64,000 nucleotides of DNA from Cognatundibacterium curvum (GCF_014284235.1 NZ_JACOGD010000001.1:620001-684000), one strand, 5' to 3'; shown: positions 44,465-57,058, counted from the stretch's first letter. Numbers and translations: made by a program. Notes: generated by a model not told the origin, from the letters alone.

Positions 44465-46282
44465 TCAGAACCAGCTGTCCTGCATATCGAGGTTGGTGCG
44501 GTCCAACTGCGCCAGAATGTCGAGTTGCGCATGAACTTTCGGTAATTCCCATTGAAAGAAATAGCGGCAGGCCTGCAATTTTCCTGCGTAAAAATCGGCA
44601 TCGTGGGCCAGCTTTTGTTGAAGCGCACATAAAGCCTGCTCCAGCCAGATCCAGGAAACTACCGCATGTCCAAATACCTCCAGATACAAAGAGGCATTTG
44701 CCAGCGTCAGATTCTTATCTGTCTGGCTGTGCAAGAGCTTAGTGACCTGCGCCAGTCGTTGCAGCACCCTGGCCAGCGCTTTGCCATAGCCGACTAAGGG
44801 CTCGGTGTTAGCGGCCCGCAGCAGGGTTTTATGCATCAGTTCGCCCAGTGCTTCCAGCGCTGCACCATCCTGCATGATGACTTTGCGCCCCAACAAATCC
44901 AGTCCCTGTATGCCGTGCGTGCCTTCGTGGATGGGATTGAGCCGGTTATCACGGTAAAACTGTTCGACATGGTATTCACGCGTATAGCCGTAACCACCAT
45001 GAACCTGTATCGCCAGATTATTCGCCTCCAGACACCATTGCGATGGCCAGGATTTAGCAATCGGAGTCAGGATGTCGAGCAGCAGATTGGCATAGGTACG
45101 CGTAGCGGCATCAGGCGCGGTGCGCTCTTCATCCACCAGTCTGGCGCAGTAGAGATTCAGTGCCAGTCCACCTTCGACATAGCTTTTCTGCGCCAGCAGC
45201 ATGCGCTTCACATCGGTATGTTCAATGATGGGTATCTGCTTGCTGGCAGGATCTTTATTCAATGGCGCCCTGCCTTGCGGACGCTGACGCGCGTACTCCA
45301 GTGCATGCAGATAGCCGGTGTAACCCAGCATCACGGCCCCCAGACCGACGCCTATGCGTGCCTCGTTCATCATATGGAACATATTGGCCAGGCCCTGATG
45401 CAGATTGCCGACCAAGTAGCCGATGGCTCCGGCCTGTGACTGCGGCTGGAATTTACCTTCACCGAAATTCAGCAGGCAGTTGGTGGTGCCGCGATAGCCC
45501 ATTTTATGGTTGAGGCCAGCCAGCACCACATCATTGCGCTCACCCACACTGCCATCATCCTGCACCAGAAACTTAGGCACGATGAACAGCGATATGCCTT
45601 TCACGCCGGGTATCAGCTTACCGTGCTGGTCAGGTACTTTCGCCAGCACCAGATGAACGATGTTCTCCGCCAGCTCGTGTTCACCGCCAGAAATCCACAT
45701 TTTGTTGCCAGTCAGACGGTAAGTCCCATCCTCCTGCGGGATAGCCTTGCAAGTGATGTCCGACAGACTGGACCCCGCCTGCGGCTCAGACAGGCACATG
45801 GTGCCGAAAAAGCGGCCTTCCAGCATGGGTTTCACATAGCGTTCTATCTGCTCAGGCGTACCACAACGCAGCAAGGTGTTGGCATTGCCTATGGTCAGAA
45901 ACGGATAGGCGGCGGTACCTACATTAGCTGCTTTAAAATAGGCAAAACCCGCCTTTTCGACTACGCAGGGTAACTGCATCCCGCCATATTCATAATCCTG
46001 GCCCGCAGCAAACAAACCGGCATTGCGGAAAGCCTGCAGCGCATGCCCGACTTCCGGAATCATGCGTACCGAGCTGCCGTCAAACACCGGCTCATTTTCA
46101 TCCGCTTTTTTATTATGCGTCGCAAACAAATCGCTGGCGATCTGCTCACAGGTATCGAGTGCGGCACTGAAGGTTTCCCGGCTATGATCCGCATAGCGCG
46201 GGCGCTCTTGCAGCTGTTCTACCTGCAGCCACTCAAACAATAAAAAATCCAGATCACGGCGGGAGACAAGTTTAGATTGCAT
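44465..46282 (-). CDS. acyl-CoA dehydrogenase (600-residue type)
   Basis: A 605-residue flavoenzyme of the DmdC/C-terminal-extended class. FAD and substrate regions are recognisable: MCLSEPQAGSSLSDITCKA, then KMWISGGEHEL and QVHGGYGYTREYHVEQFYRDNR. The C-terminal ~150 residues add a helical extension. It introduces a trans-2 double bond into acyl-CoA and passes electrons to ETF. It lies 35 bp after the thiolase gene. Because hydratase and HAD genes are absent, the cluster may be completed elsewhere in the genome. Confidence 0.92.
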   Translation of the reverse strand: MQSKLVSRRDLDFLLFEWLQVEQLQERPRYADHSRETFSAALDTCEQIASDLFATHNKKADENEPVFDGSSVRMIPEVGHALQAFRNAGLFAAGQDYEYGGMQLPCVVEKAGFAYFKAANVGTAAYPFLTIGNANTLLRCGTPEQIERYVKPMLEGRFFGTMCLSEPQAGSSLSDITCKAIPQEDGTYRLTGNKMWISGGEHELAENIVHLVLAKVPDQHGKLIPGVKGISLFIVPKFLVQDDGSVGERNDVVLAGLNHKMGYRGTTNCLLNFGEGKFQPQSQAGAIGYLVGNLHQGLANMFHMMNEARIGVGLGAVMLGYTGYLHALEYARQRPQGRAPLNKDPASKQIPIIEHTDVKRMLLAQKSYVEGGLALNLYCARLVDEERTAPDAATRTYANLLLDILTPIAKSWPSQWCLEANNLAIQVHGGYGYTREYHVEQFYRDNRLNPIHEGTHGIQGLDLLGRKVIMQDGAALEALGELMHKTLLRAANTEPLVGYGKALARVLQRLAQVTKLLHSQTDKNLTLANASLYLEVFGHAVVSWIWLEQALCALQQKLAHDADFYAGKLQACRYFFQWELPKVHAQLDILAQLDRTNLDMQDSWF

Positions 46283-46317
46283 AAGTCACTCACTAGAAAT
46301 CAACACACTATTCAAGA

Positions 46318-47496
46318 TCAGACAACTTCAAACAAGCCTGCCGCCCCTTGGCCACCGCCTATGCACATGGTCACCACCACATATTTCACGCCACGGCGCT
46401 TGCCCTCGATCAGCGCATGCCCCGTCAGACGTGCACCAGATACACCATACGGATGGCCGACAGCGATGGAGCCGCCATTCACGTTTAATCTGTCCATAGG
46501 GATGCCCAGTTTGTCAGCGCAATACAGCACCTGTACCGCAAAGGCTTCGTTTAATTCCCACAGACCGATATCCTCAACGCGCAGACCAGCTTTTTTCAAG
46601 AGCTTAGGGATCGCAAATACCGGGCCTATGCCCATCTCATCGGGTTCGCAACCCGCCACCGCAAAGCCTCTGAAAATACCCAGCGGCTGTAAGCCCTTGG
46701 CTTCCGCCACTTCAGAGCGCATCACAATCGCTACCGAAGCTCCATCTGAGAACTGACTCGCATTACCGGCTGTAATCACGCCACCAGGCAAGGCGCTACG
46801 GATTTTCGACACGCCTTCGATTGTAGTGTCTGCCCGAATTCCCTCGTCGGCGGCGATCGTGACTTCACGGGTAATCAACATACCGGATGCCTTATCCGCC
46901 ACGCCCATGGTGGTGGTCATCGGGACGATTTCCGCATCAAACAAGCCAGCTGCCTGTGCCGCTGCGGCGCGCAACTGACTTTGTACGCCATACTCATCCT
47001 GACGTTCACGCGAAATCTGATAACGCTTCGCGACCATTTCAGCGGTCTGCAACATAGGCCAGTACACTTCCGGCTTATGCGCCTTGAGCCAGGGCTCAGC
47101 GATCATGTGTTTATTCGCCTCGTTTTGCACGCAAGAGATAGACTCCACCCCGCCTGCCGCAAAAATATCGCCTTCACCGGCGATGATACGCTGCGCTGCC
47201 AGCGCTATCGTTTGTAAGCCGGAAGAACAGAAACGGTTAACCGTGACACCGGCCGCCGTGACCGGACAACCAGCGCGCAGCGCAATCTGGCGCGCGATAT
47301 TGCTACCGGTTGCACCTTCCGGTGTGGCACAGCCCATCACCACATCCTCAACCTCTGCTGCCTCGATACCGGCGCGCTTTATGGCGGCCTGCAGCACATG
47401 TCCACCCATGGTCGCACCATGGGTCATATTGAAAGCGCCTTTCCAGGACTTAGCTAAACCGGTGCGGGCGGTAGAAACGATGACTGCGTCTGACAT
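46318..47496 (-). CDS. acetyl-CoA acyltransferase (thiolase)
   Basis: A 392-residue thiolase from ATG 47496, with AGGAG 9 bp upstream; the longer frame to 47526 is rejected. Catalytic Cys90 in NRFCSSGLQ, His348 in GHPYGVSG and Cys378 in [10 protein letters not shown] are all present. It cleaves 3-oxoacyl-CoA (FadA-like degradation) or runs in the synthetic direction. It is the first gene of the minus-strand acyl-CoA cluster and is divergent from an MHS transporter across a 341-bp gap. Confidence 0.93.
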   Translation of the reverse strand: MSDAVIVSTARTGLAKSWKGAFNMTHGATMGGHVLQAAIKRAGIEAAEVEDVVMGCATPEGATGSNIARQIALRAGCPVTAAGVTVNRFCSSGLQTIALAAQRIIAGEGDIFAAGGVESISCVQNEANKHMIAEPWLKAHKPEVYWPMLQTAEMVAKRYQISRERQDEYGVQSQLRAAAAQAAGLFDAEIVPMTTTMGVADKASGMLITREVTIAADEGIRADTTIEGVSKIRSALPGGVITAGNASQFSDGASVAIVMRSEVAEAKGLQPLGIFRGFAVAGCEPDEMGIGPVFAIPKLLKKAGLRVEDIGLWELNEAFAVQVLYCADKLGIPMDRLNVNGGSIAVGHPYGVSGARLTGHALIEGKRRGVKYVVVTMCIGGGQGAAGLFEVV

Positions 47497-47691
47497 AGGA
47501 GGTCTCCTGTTATAGGTATGGTTCAAACGGGGTTTTCTGATAGCAAGTCTGACATGATTCGGGCTAACTTGCTTCAGTACAAATCAAACAATCCGCAGCA
47601 GAATAGCACAATTAAGCACGACCGTTCGATAATTGAAAATTTCTCTTCGATGTGTCTTTTTTTAACAAAAAAACCGACAAAATTGCCCTTG

Positions 47692-47735
47692 TGTAAGTTT
47701 CTGTAAGTTTCAAGAAAGCATGCCGTAAGCTTACG
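47692..47735. promoter_or_regulatory. tandem TGTAAGTTTC repeat and CGTAAGCTTACG palindrome
   Basis: TGTAAGTTTC occurs twice in direct contact (47692-47701, 47702-47711), so TGTAA is repeated with 10-bp periodicity. A 12-bp palindrome CGTAAGCTTACG follows at 47724-47735. They lie in the gap between the thiolase and the MHS transporter, 102-146 bp upstream of the latter. A PhoB/OmpR-type site is plausible. The rest of this gap (47497-47691, 47736-47837) shows no gene. Confidence 0.5.
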
Positions 47736-47837
47736 CTCGCACACTCAGGCTGTGCAAAAAAGATCAGACCGGTCAGATTCTATCGTCCGTTTGATTGCAT
47801 TGCCCAACTACTTTAATACATAAAACAGGAGACAAGC

Positions 47838-49502
47838 ATGGCGACAGCACCTATTGCAACGTCAGGCGGCATGACAGCTGAAGAACGCAAAGTCATTTTT
47901 GCGTCCTCACTCGGTACCGTCTTTGAATGGTATGACTTTTATCTGTACGGCTCACTGGCAGCCATCATTGCCAAACAATTCTTTGCCGGCGCAGATCCAA
48001 ATACCGCTTTTATTTTTGCTTTGCTGGCTTTTGCAGCAGGCTTTATCGTGCGTCCTTTCGGCGCACTGGTGTTTGGTCGTCTGGGTGACATGATCGGCCG
48101 TAAATACACCTTCCTGGTCACCATCCTGATCATGGGCGGCTCGACTTTCTGCGTTGGTTTATTGCCGAATTACGAAACATGGGGTGTGGTCGCTCCTATC
48201 ATCCTGGTTTCCCTGCGCATCCTGCAAGGTCTGGCACTGGGTGGCGAATACGGTGGTGCCGCAACTTACGTGGCCGAACATGCGCCGCATGGCAAGCGTG
48301 GTGCCTACACAGCCTGGATTCAAACTACAGCGACTTTGGGTTTGTTCCTGTCGCTGATGGTGATTCTGGGTACACGTACTGCAATCGGTGAAGAAGAGTT
48401 CAATATCTGGGGCTGGCGCGTTCCTTTCCTGGTTTCTGTTTTCCTGCTGGCGATCTCGGTATGGATACGTTTGTCCATGAATGAATCCCCTGCTTTCGCA
48501 AAAATGAAAGCAGAAGGCAAAACCTCCAAAGCACCGCTGACTGAATCCTTCGGCCAATGGAAAAACCTGAAAATTGTGATCCTGGCACTGGTTGGTCTGA
48601 CTGCAGGTCAAGCTGTGGTCTGGTACACAGGTCAGTTCTATGCTCTGTTCTTCCTGCAGCAAACGCTGAAGGTTGATGGCGCAACAGCTAACCTGCTGAT
48701 CGCTGCTTCGCTGGTCATCGGCACACCTTTCTTTATCGTATTCGGTTCCCTGTCCGATAAAATTGGTCGCAAACCGATTATTCTGGCTGGCTGCCTGATC
48801 GCTGCGGTGACCTACTTCCCGATTTTCAACGCCTTGACTCACTATGCGAATCCGGCACTGGAAGCTGCATTGAAAAACTCTCCTGTCGTAGTAACTGCAG
48901 ATCCGGCTGACTGCCAGTTCCAGTTCAACCCAACCGGCACTAAGAAATTCACTTCTTCCTGCGACATCGTGAAGGCAAAACTGGCTGCAGCATCGGTCAA
49001 CTATGCCAATGAAGTTGCACCGGCTGGCACAGTAGCGACTGTTAAAGTCGGCGACAAAGTCATCACTTCGTATGCGTCTACCGGCTTACCAAAAGAAGAA
49101 GCTGCAGCCAAAGATAAAGCCTTCTCGAAAGAACTGAGTGAAGCGATCAAAGCAGCTGGCTATCCTGCCAAAGCAGATCCTAAGGCCATCGACAAACCGA
49201 TGGTGCTGGTCTTGCTGGTGATCCTGGTGTTGTACGTCACCATGGTGTACGGCCCGATTGCTGCGATGCTGGTTGAAATGTTCCCAACCCGTATCCGCTA
49301 CACGTCTATGTCCCTGCCTTACCACATCGGTAATGGCTGGTTCGGCGGCCTGCTGCCAACCACAGCTTTCGCGCTGGTGGCATTCAAAGGCGATATTTAC
49401 TACGGTCTGTGGTATCCGATCATCATCGCGCTGGCAACCTTTGTGATTGGTGCACTGTTCATCCGTGAGACCAAAGACAATGATATCTATGCCGGTGACT
49501 AA
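47838..49502 (+). CDS. MHS-family MFS transporter with large loop insertion
   Basis: A 554-residue H+-coupled symporter of the metabolite/H+ family. It shows EWYDFYLYGS in TM1, GRLGDMIGRK between TM2 and TM3, and LSDKIGRKP between TM8 and TM9. Typical MHS proteins have about 430 residues; here about 115 residues (337-453), with Cys359 and Cys375, are inserted between TM segments and probably lie on the periplasmic side. Substrates of the family include dicarboxylates, betaine/proline, shikimate and alpha-ketoglutarate. The start has AGGAG upstream. It is divergent from the acyl-CoA cluster. Confidence 0.9.
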   Translation: MATAPIATSGGMTAEERKVIFASSLGTVFEWYDFYLYGSLAAIIAKQFFAGADPNTAFIFALLAFAAGFIVRPFGALVFGRLGDMIGRKYTFLVTILIMGGSTFCVGLLPNYETWGVVAPIILVSLRILQGLALGGEYGGAATYVAEHAPHGKRGAYTAWIQTTATLGLFLSLMVILGTRTAIGEEEFNIWGWRVPFLVSVFLLAISVWIRLSMNESPAFAKMKAEGKTSKAPLTESFGQWKNLKIVILALVGLTAGQAVVWYTGQFYALFFLQQTLKVDGATANLLIAASLVIGTPFFIVFGSLSDKIGRKPIILAGCLIAAVTYFPIFNALTHYANPALEAALKNSPVVVTADPADCQFQFNPTGTKKFTSSCDIVKAKLAAASVNYANEVAPAGTVATVKVGDKVITSYASTGLPKEEAAAKDKAFSKELSEAIKAAGYPAKADPKAIDKPMVLVLLVILVLYVTMVYGPIAAMLVEMFPTRIRYTSMSLPYHIGNGWFGGLLPTTAFALVAFKGDIYYGLWYPIIIALATFVIGALFIRETKDNDIYAGD

Positions 49503-49514
49503 ACCTGGCGTATC

Positions 49515-49599
49515 TGCCTCAGCTTGCAAGTGAGCTGAGGCAGTACAGATATCTAAAATGCAAAAAGAGAAAGCCACCTTCACGGTGGCTTTCTCTTTT
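49515..49599. terminator. double hairpin terminator after the MHS transporter
   Basis: First hairpin: TGCCTCAGCT / AGCTGAGGCA (49515-49524 and 49533-49542). Second: a perfect 16-bp stem with a TTCAC loop (49563-49578 and 49584-49599), flanked by A and T tracts, so it can work on both strands and also ends ldcA. Confidence 0.9.
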
Positions 49600-49634
49600 A
49601 GTGCGCTGGCCGCAGCAATCAGTGCTGATTCAGC

Positions 49635-50546
49635 TTACCACTGCATCGCTAGTGTAGCCTGTTGCTGCGTAACCCTGAGTTCCGCCTGGCTACCCACCAT
49701 CAGACTGGCACGCATAGGTGTATGTCCAAATGGCAGCCCGGTCACCACCGGTACCGCGATGATGCTGCGCAGATAATCCAGCATCGCTTCCATGTCATAA
49801 CCATTGTCATGCGGCGCCAGCTTGTAAGCCGAAAAATGTCCGAGCACGATCGCTTTTTGATTCGCTAAGGCACCGGCATAATGCAATTGCAGCAGCATGC
49901 GCTCTATGCGATACGGGTGTTCACCAATATCTTCGAGGAATAGTATCCCTTCCGGCTCATGGTGCCAGTAAGGCGTGCCGGCTGTATGCGTAAGCATGGC
50001 CAGATTTCCGCCCCACAGCTTACCCGACACTTGTAATTCGCCACTGTACGCAGTTTCAAACTCGACGCGATGACTGTCAGCAGAAATACAATGCATGAAC
50101 TGGTCTATGGTGTAAACAGACTGCTGCTCACGTGTGTAATCATCACACAGCATGGGGCCTGCCAGACTGCGGCAGCCACGCTGCAACAAGCCCTGATGCA
50201 CCAGCGTGAAATCACTGTAACCGACAAATAATTTGCCGCTTTGTGCCAGCAAATCAAAATCAATATCGGGCAACAAACGTGACAACCCATAGCTGCCGCG
50301 CAGCGCCAGTACAATTTCCACGTCGGGATCGCTGGCAGCAGCATGAATTTGCGCGACGCGATGCGCATCTCTGCCACCAAAGCGCTGATATTTTTGTTCG
50401 GGATCGTAAAAAGAATGCACCGTAAAACCCTGCTCTTGCAGGCGGGTCAGTCCTAATTTGACAGCAGCTTCATCGGGTGGCGCGCCGCTGGGGGCAACCA
50501 CCGCAATGTGCCTGGGAGTAGTGCTAAGCGCTGAGCTTGAATTCAC
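49635..50546 (-). CDS. ldcA: muramoyltetrapeptide LD-carboxypeptidase
   Basis: A 303-residue S66-family peptidase with the Ser-Glu-His triad: Ser111 in VGYSDFTLVHQGL, the Glu in LFLEDIGEHPYR and His in GLPFGHTPMR. It removes the terminal D-Ala from murein tetrapeptides in the cytoplasm during cell-wall recycling. The start is GTG at 50546, with AGGTG about 4 bp upstream. It is the last gene of the minus-strand gua-que-tadA run, 84 bp after tadA, possibly with its own promoter. Confidence 0.92.
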   Translation of the reverse strand: MNSSSALSTTPRHIAVVAPSGAPPDEAAVKLGLTRLQEQGFTVHSFYDPEQKYQRFGGRDAHRVAQIHAAASDPDVEIVLALRGSYGLSRLLPDIDFDLLAQSGKLFVGYSDFTLVHQGLLQRGCRSLAGPMLCDDYTREQQSVYTIDQFMHCISADSHRVEFETAYSGELQVSGKLWGGNLAMLTHTAGTPYWHHEPEGILFLEDIGEHPYRIERMLLQLHYAGALANQKAIVLGHFSAYKLAPHDNGYDMEAMLDYLRSIIAVPVVTGLPFGHTPMRASLMVGSQAELRVTQQQATLAMQW

Positions 50547-50630
50547 AAGACACCTGCAAAAAAATAAACAGTCCCTAGAGTAACTGATTAATAGTTTTCA
50601 AGGCAATGCTTGGGAACAAAAAAACGGAGA

Positions 50631-51619
<989 letters not shown>

Positions 51620-51626
51620 GAAAAGC

Positions 51627-52262
51627 TTAAGGAATTTGTAGAAGTTTATGGGTTTGCAAGCTCAGCTTCCATTGCGGATTCGCTTTGCAAAACTCGATTG
51701 CGAGACGCAGATTATCGTCCCGCAGCGGGCCATCCATGGCTTGCACGAAGTAATGTTCAAAATCAAGATTTGCATATGTTGCCATATCCTGACCCAGTTG
51801 CGGGATCACCACCTTGATTTCATTGCCGCGCCTGACCTGCAAAGCCGAGCCCATTTTAGGACTGACGCAGACCCAGTCCACGCCTTCAGGCACAGGCAAG
51901 GTGCCATTGGTTTCAATCGCAATTTCAAAGCCGACCGCATGCATCGCGGCGATCAGTTCCGTATCCAGTTGCAATAAGGGCTCACCGCCGGTGAAGACCA
52001 CGTATTTACTATCCGGGTAAGACTGTGGCCACAAGGCGTTAATCGCCTGCGCCAGCTCCTGTGCAGATTTAAACTTGCCACCACCAACGCCGTCAGTACC
52101 GACAAAATCAGTATCACAAAACTGACAAACCGCAGAGCTGCGATCCTCTTCCCTGCCCGACCACAGATTACAGCCCGAAAAACGGCAAAAAACCGCAGGG
52201 CGGCCAGCATGATTGCCTTCGCCCTGCAGTGTATAAAATATCTCTTTGACGCTATATGTCAC
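51627..52262 (-). CDS. queE: 7-carboxy-7-deazaguanine synthase
   Basis: A 211-residue radical SAM enzyme. The unusual cluster motif C-x14-C-x2-C is seen at Cys31, Cys46 and Cys49. The N-terminus FYTLQGEGNHAGRPAVFCRF is typical of QueE. It rearranges CPH4 to CDG in queuosine synthesis. The start is a GTG 3 bp after the guaA stop, so it is probably coupled to guaA translation. Only QueD and QueE are present in this window; QueC and QueF are elsewhere. Confidence 0.95.
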   Translation of the reverse strand: MTYSVKEIFYTLQGEGNHAGRPAVFCRFSGCNLWSGREEDRSSAVCQFCDTDFVGTDGVGGGKFKSAQELAQAINALWPQSYPDSKYVVFTGGEPLLQLDTELIAAMHAVGFEIAIETNGTLPVPEGVDWVCVSPKMGSALQVRRGNEIKVVIPQLGQDMATYANLDFEHYFVQAMDGPLRDDNLRLAIEFCKANPQWKLSLQTHKLLQIP

Positions 52263-52265
52263 GTC

Positions 52266-53858
52266 TTATTCCCATTCTATCGTTGCTGGTGGTTTGCCAG
52301 AGATATCGTAAACCACGCGGTTGATGCCGCGTACTTCGTTGATGATCCGGTTGGAAACCTTGCCTAATAATTCGTGCGGCAGGTGGGCCCAGTGGGCGGT
52401 CATGAAGTCCTGGGTTTGCACCGCACGTAAAGCGACTACGTAGTCATAGGTGCGGCCATCGCCCATGACGCCTACCGATTTAACCGGCAGGAAAACGGCA
52501 AATGCCTGGCTGGTCGCGTCGTACCAGCTGACTGGCTTTTCTGCGTTTGGATCAACGAAGTTAGTGCGCAATTCTTCGATGAAAATCGCATCGGCTTTAC
52601 GCAGCAGGTCGGCGAATTCTTTTTTGACTTCACCCAAAATGCGCACGCCCAGGCCAGGGCCAGGGAAAGGATGGCGATACACCATGCCGTGTGGCAGACC
52701 CAGCGCAACGCCCAGCTTACGGACTTCATCCTTAAACAGTTCGCGCAGTGGCTCCAGCAGTTTCAGGTTCAGGGTATCTGGCAAACCGCCGACATTGTGG
52801 TGGCTCTTGATGGTATGCGAACCCTTTTTACCTTTACCGGCGCTTTCGATCACATCAGGATAAATCGTGCCCTGCGCCAGCCATTTTGCGTTGCTGAGTT
52901 TGGCGGATTCGGCCTGGAACACTTCAACAAATTCACGACCGATGATTTTGCGTTTTGCTTCAGGATCGGTAACGCCGGTCAGATGCCCCATGAACTGGGC
53001 AGTCGCATCGACATGGATCACTTTCACACCCAGATTATTGGCAAACATTTCCATGACCATCTTGCCCTCGTCCTGGCGCAACAGGCCATGATCGACGAAT
53101 ACGCAAGTCAGCTGATCACCGATGGCGCGATGGATCAGCGCTGCAGCCACACTGCTGTCAACACCACCGGACAGTCCAAGTATCACTTCATCGCTGCCTA
53201 CCTGGGCGCGGATAGCGGCCACCGCTTCAGCGATATAGTCAGGCATATTCCAGTCAGATTGACAGCCGCAGATATCGTGCACAAAGCGACCGATAATCGC
53301 TTCACCTTGCACCGTGTGTGTGACTTCTGGATGGAACTGAACTGCATAGAAACGGCGATCTTCATCAGCCATTGCCGCGATCGGGCAATTGTCGGTCGAT
53401 GCCATCAGTTTGAAACCAGGCGGCATTTCATTGACCTTGTCGCCGTGGCTCATCCAGACTTTGAGCATGCCATGGCCTTCCGGCGTCACAAAATCATGGA
53501 TATCTTTGAGCAAAGCAGTATGGCTGCGTGCACGCACTTCAGCATAGCCGAACTCGCGTACCAGACCATTTTCTACTTTACCACCCAGCTGCTCGGCCAT
53601 GGTTTGCATACCGTAGCATATACCCAACACCGGCACGCCAGCCTCAAACACTGCCAGCGGCGCACGTGGCGTATCGCCTTCGGTCACGCTGTTCGGGCCA
53701 CCGGACAGGATAATCCCGGCTGCGCCATAATTTTTGATGAATTCATCGCTGACATCGTAAGGATGAACTTCAGAAAACACACCGGCATCGCGCACACGGC
53801 GGGCGATCAGTTGCGTCACTTGCGAACCGAAATCAAGTATCAGTATTTTGGAGTGCAT
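52266..53858 (-). CDS. guaA: GMP synthase (glutamine-hydrolysing)
   Basis: A 530-residue enzyme that turns XMP into GMP. The glutamine amidotransferase domain has nucleophile Cys81 in LGICYGMQ. The ATP-pyrophosphatase loop is [11 protein letters not shown] (about 230-240) and the dimerisation domain ends with the conserved PPATIEWE. It lies 3 bp after the GGDEF-like gene, which itself lies 26 bp after guaB, so all three are probably one transcript. Confidence 0.97.
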   Translation of the reverse strand: MHSKILILDFGSQVTQLIARRVRDAGVFSEVHPYDVSDEFIKNYGAAGIILSGGPNSVTEGDTPRAPLAVFEAGVPVLGICYGMQTMAEQLGGKVENGLVREFGYAEVRARSHTALLKDIHDFVTPEGHGMLKVWMSHGDKVNEMPPGFKLMASTDNCPIAAMADEDRRFYAVQFHPEVTHTVQGEAIIGRFVHDICGCQSDWNMPDYIAEAVAAIRAQVGSDEVILGLSGGVDSSVAAALIHRAIGDQLTCVFVDHGLLRQDEGKMVMEMFANNLGVKVIHVDATAQFMGHLTGVTDPEAKRKIIGREFVEVFQAESAKLSNAKWLAQGTIYPDVIESAGKGKKGSHTIKSHHNVGGLPDTLNLKLLEPLRELFKDEVRKLGVALGLPHGMVYRHPFPGPGLGVRILGEVKKEFADLLRKADAIFIEELRTNFVDPNAEKPVSWYDATSQAFAVFLPVKSVGVMGDGRTYDYVVALRAVQTQDFMTAHWAHLPHELLGKVSNRIINEVRGINRVVYDISGKPPATIEWE

Positions 53859-53861
53859 AAT

Positions 53862-54911
53862 TCAAATAATCATGTCTGGTTGTGCGGGCGCTGCCTGTAC
53901 AACACTATTGTTTCCTGCTGTCCTCGCAGAGAGCAGGGCTTTTTCAGCGAGGCTGATCAAGGCTTCTGGATCTGCTTCAGGAAAAGTGTCGGTTGACACC
54001 ACCCCACTACAGACCGTCAAATTTTTTTCTGCGTCATCCACCCATTCAGGGTGCGTCATCACGGCGAGACGGATACGTTCCGCCACCGCGAATGCGACCA
54101 GATGCGACGCGCCAGGCAATACGATCAGCAACTGATCGGAACCAAACCGCCCCAGCGCATCAAAAGGACGGATACAGGAACGTACCCGGCTGACTACCCG
54201 TATCAATAACTGATCAGTCGCCGCCAGACCATATGCGGCGCGGATCTGATCAATCTGATCCGGATAAACGAACAGCAGCGACAAGGGCTTTTGCGCCTTG
54301 GTACAGCGCTCCATTTCTATGCTCAGGGAGCGGATGATTGCGCCCTTATTCCAGGTACCCAGCAAGGGATCTATCATCGCCTCGCGCTTCAATACCCGGT
54401 TTTGCTTGAGCAGTTCGTTATGCGTCTGCAGCATCACACCCAATGCCAGCTCGCGCTCTATCAGCGCCGCCAGATCAGTCAGCAGCAGTCGCTGTGATTC
54501 ATCAAACTGGCGCGGCTGATAATCAACCAGGCGCAAACAGCCCGCCAATTGTCCATCCTGTGCATAGACCGGATGTGAAGCGAAGAAGCGAATAAACGGC
54601 GGCCCTGCCACGTAGCGATTTTCCGCAAGCTCAGTGTGTTGATTGAGATCGGGAATGACGACGATCTCATCCGTGCCTGGAATCGCATCACAAAACAAGG
54701 CTTCCATTTCGGTGATGGACTTCTCATTACCACCTGAACGCCCAGAGAGCTGACCAAAGCTCACAAAGCAATTGGCCGTAGAAAACAGCTGCAGTCCCAG
54801 GCGCTCAAAACGGGCTATCCTGGCGTCGAATTTTTCACTCATCAAACGTTCAACACCTGTTTGCAGCTGTCGTATGCCCGTCGAATGAAATCCCCCTACA
54901 CTTGCAGACAT
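53862..54911 (-). CDS. GAF-GGDEF protein with degenerate catalytic site
   Basis: A 349-residue protein: a GAF domain (about 25-155) and a GGDEF domain (about 170-335). In the active site GG(D/E)EF is replaced by GSDQL (257-261), and the metal-binding and substrate Asp/Asn positions are altered too (LLFVYPDQIDQIR instead of an FDLDxFKxIND pattern). Diguanylate cyclase activity is therefore unlikely; a GTP-binding or protein-interaction role is possible. The start has GGAGGAAGC before ATG 54911. It sits between guaB (26 bp) and guaA (3 bp), a striking position for a protein that may bind guanine nucleotides. Confidence 0.9.
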   Translation of the reverse strand: MSASVGGFHSTGIRQLQTGVERLMSEKFDARIARFERLGLQLFSTANCFVSFGQLSGRSGGNEKSITEMEALFCDAIPGTDEIVVIPDLNQHTELAENRYVAGPPFIRFFASHPVYAQDGQLAGCLRLVDYQPRQFDESQRLLLTDLAALIERELALGVMLQTHNELLKQNRVLKREAMIDPLLGTWNKGAIIRSLSIEMERCTKAQKPLSLLFVYPDQIDQIRAAYGLAATDQLLIRVVSRVRSCIRPFDALGRFGSDQLLIVLPGASHLVAFAVAERIRLAVMTHPEWVDDAEKNLTVCSGVVSTDTFPEADPEALISLAEKALLSARTAGNNSVVQAAPAQPDMII

Positions 54912-54937
54912 GCTTCCTCCCTCTGGTTCACTGATGA

Positions 54938-56425
<1,488 letters not shown>

Positions 56426-56508
56426 TTATACAGAAAACTTGCGAACTCGTCTGCCCGCGTGTAAAACTCCTATATCTTTTTTCTTTGCCGTTTTACAGAA
56501 AGTACATC

Positions 56509-57015
56509 ATGCTACGTCGTCAGATTCAAATTATCACTGCCCTACTCGCACTCGGCATCACCAGTCATGCACTGGCTCAGTACGTATGGGTGGATGATAA
56601 AGGAAATAAACAGTACTCCGATACCGCACCACCCGCTTCCGTTCCAAAAAACCGCATCCTCAAAACACCGGGTAAGTCGACTGAGCAAAGTGAGCCAGCA
56701 GCACCAGCGAAGGAAGCCAGCACAGCCGCGAATGCAGCCTCTGCCAATAAGCCAGTCACTACCGCATCGCGCAATGAAGATTACAACAAGCGCCGTGCTG
56801 AACAGGCTGAAAAAGATAAAAAAGCCGCCGACGATCAGCAAGCCGCGTCTGAGAAAAGCAAAAACTGTGAACGCGCCAAAACCTACCAAAAGACCCTGGA
56901 ATCCGGCGTGAGGGTCGCCACCACCGATAAAAACGGCGAGCGCAATTATATGGATGATGCACAAAGAGCCAAAGAAATTGCGGATACAAAAAAGGCAACC
57001 GCTGGCTGCCAGTAA
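56509..57015 (+). CDS. DUF4124-domain periplasmic protein
   Basis: About 168 residues from ATG 56509 (an upstream frame to 56485 is less likely). A signal peptide (about 1-24, ending SHALA) is followed by the DUF4124 core QYVWVDDKGNKQYSDTAPP, a Lys/Ala-rich helix-prone middle part and a C-terminal ERNYMDDAQRAKEI. DUF4124 proteins are common in Burkholderiales and of unknown function. It is a single gene converging with rnfH. Confidence 0.85.
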   Translation: MLRRQIQIITALLALGITSHALAQYVWVDDKGNKQYSDTAPPASVPKNRILKTPGKSTEQSEPAAPAKEASTAANAASANKPVTTASRNEDYNKRRAEQAEKDKKAADDQQAASEKSKNCERAKTYQKTLESGVRVATTDKNGERNYMDDAQRAKEIADTKKATAGCQ

Positions 57016-57058
57016 TCTAAGGCGTTACTCACAACTGCGCTGTACTGAGGTGCAGGCT

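Noticed and set aside
52671-53996. 441-codon plus-strand open frame opposite guaA
   Set aside because: It is a shadow of the strongly supported guaA gene and has a Phe/His/Arg-rich translation typical of antisense frames.
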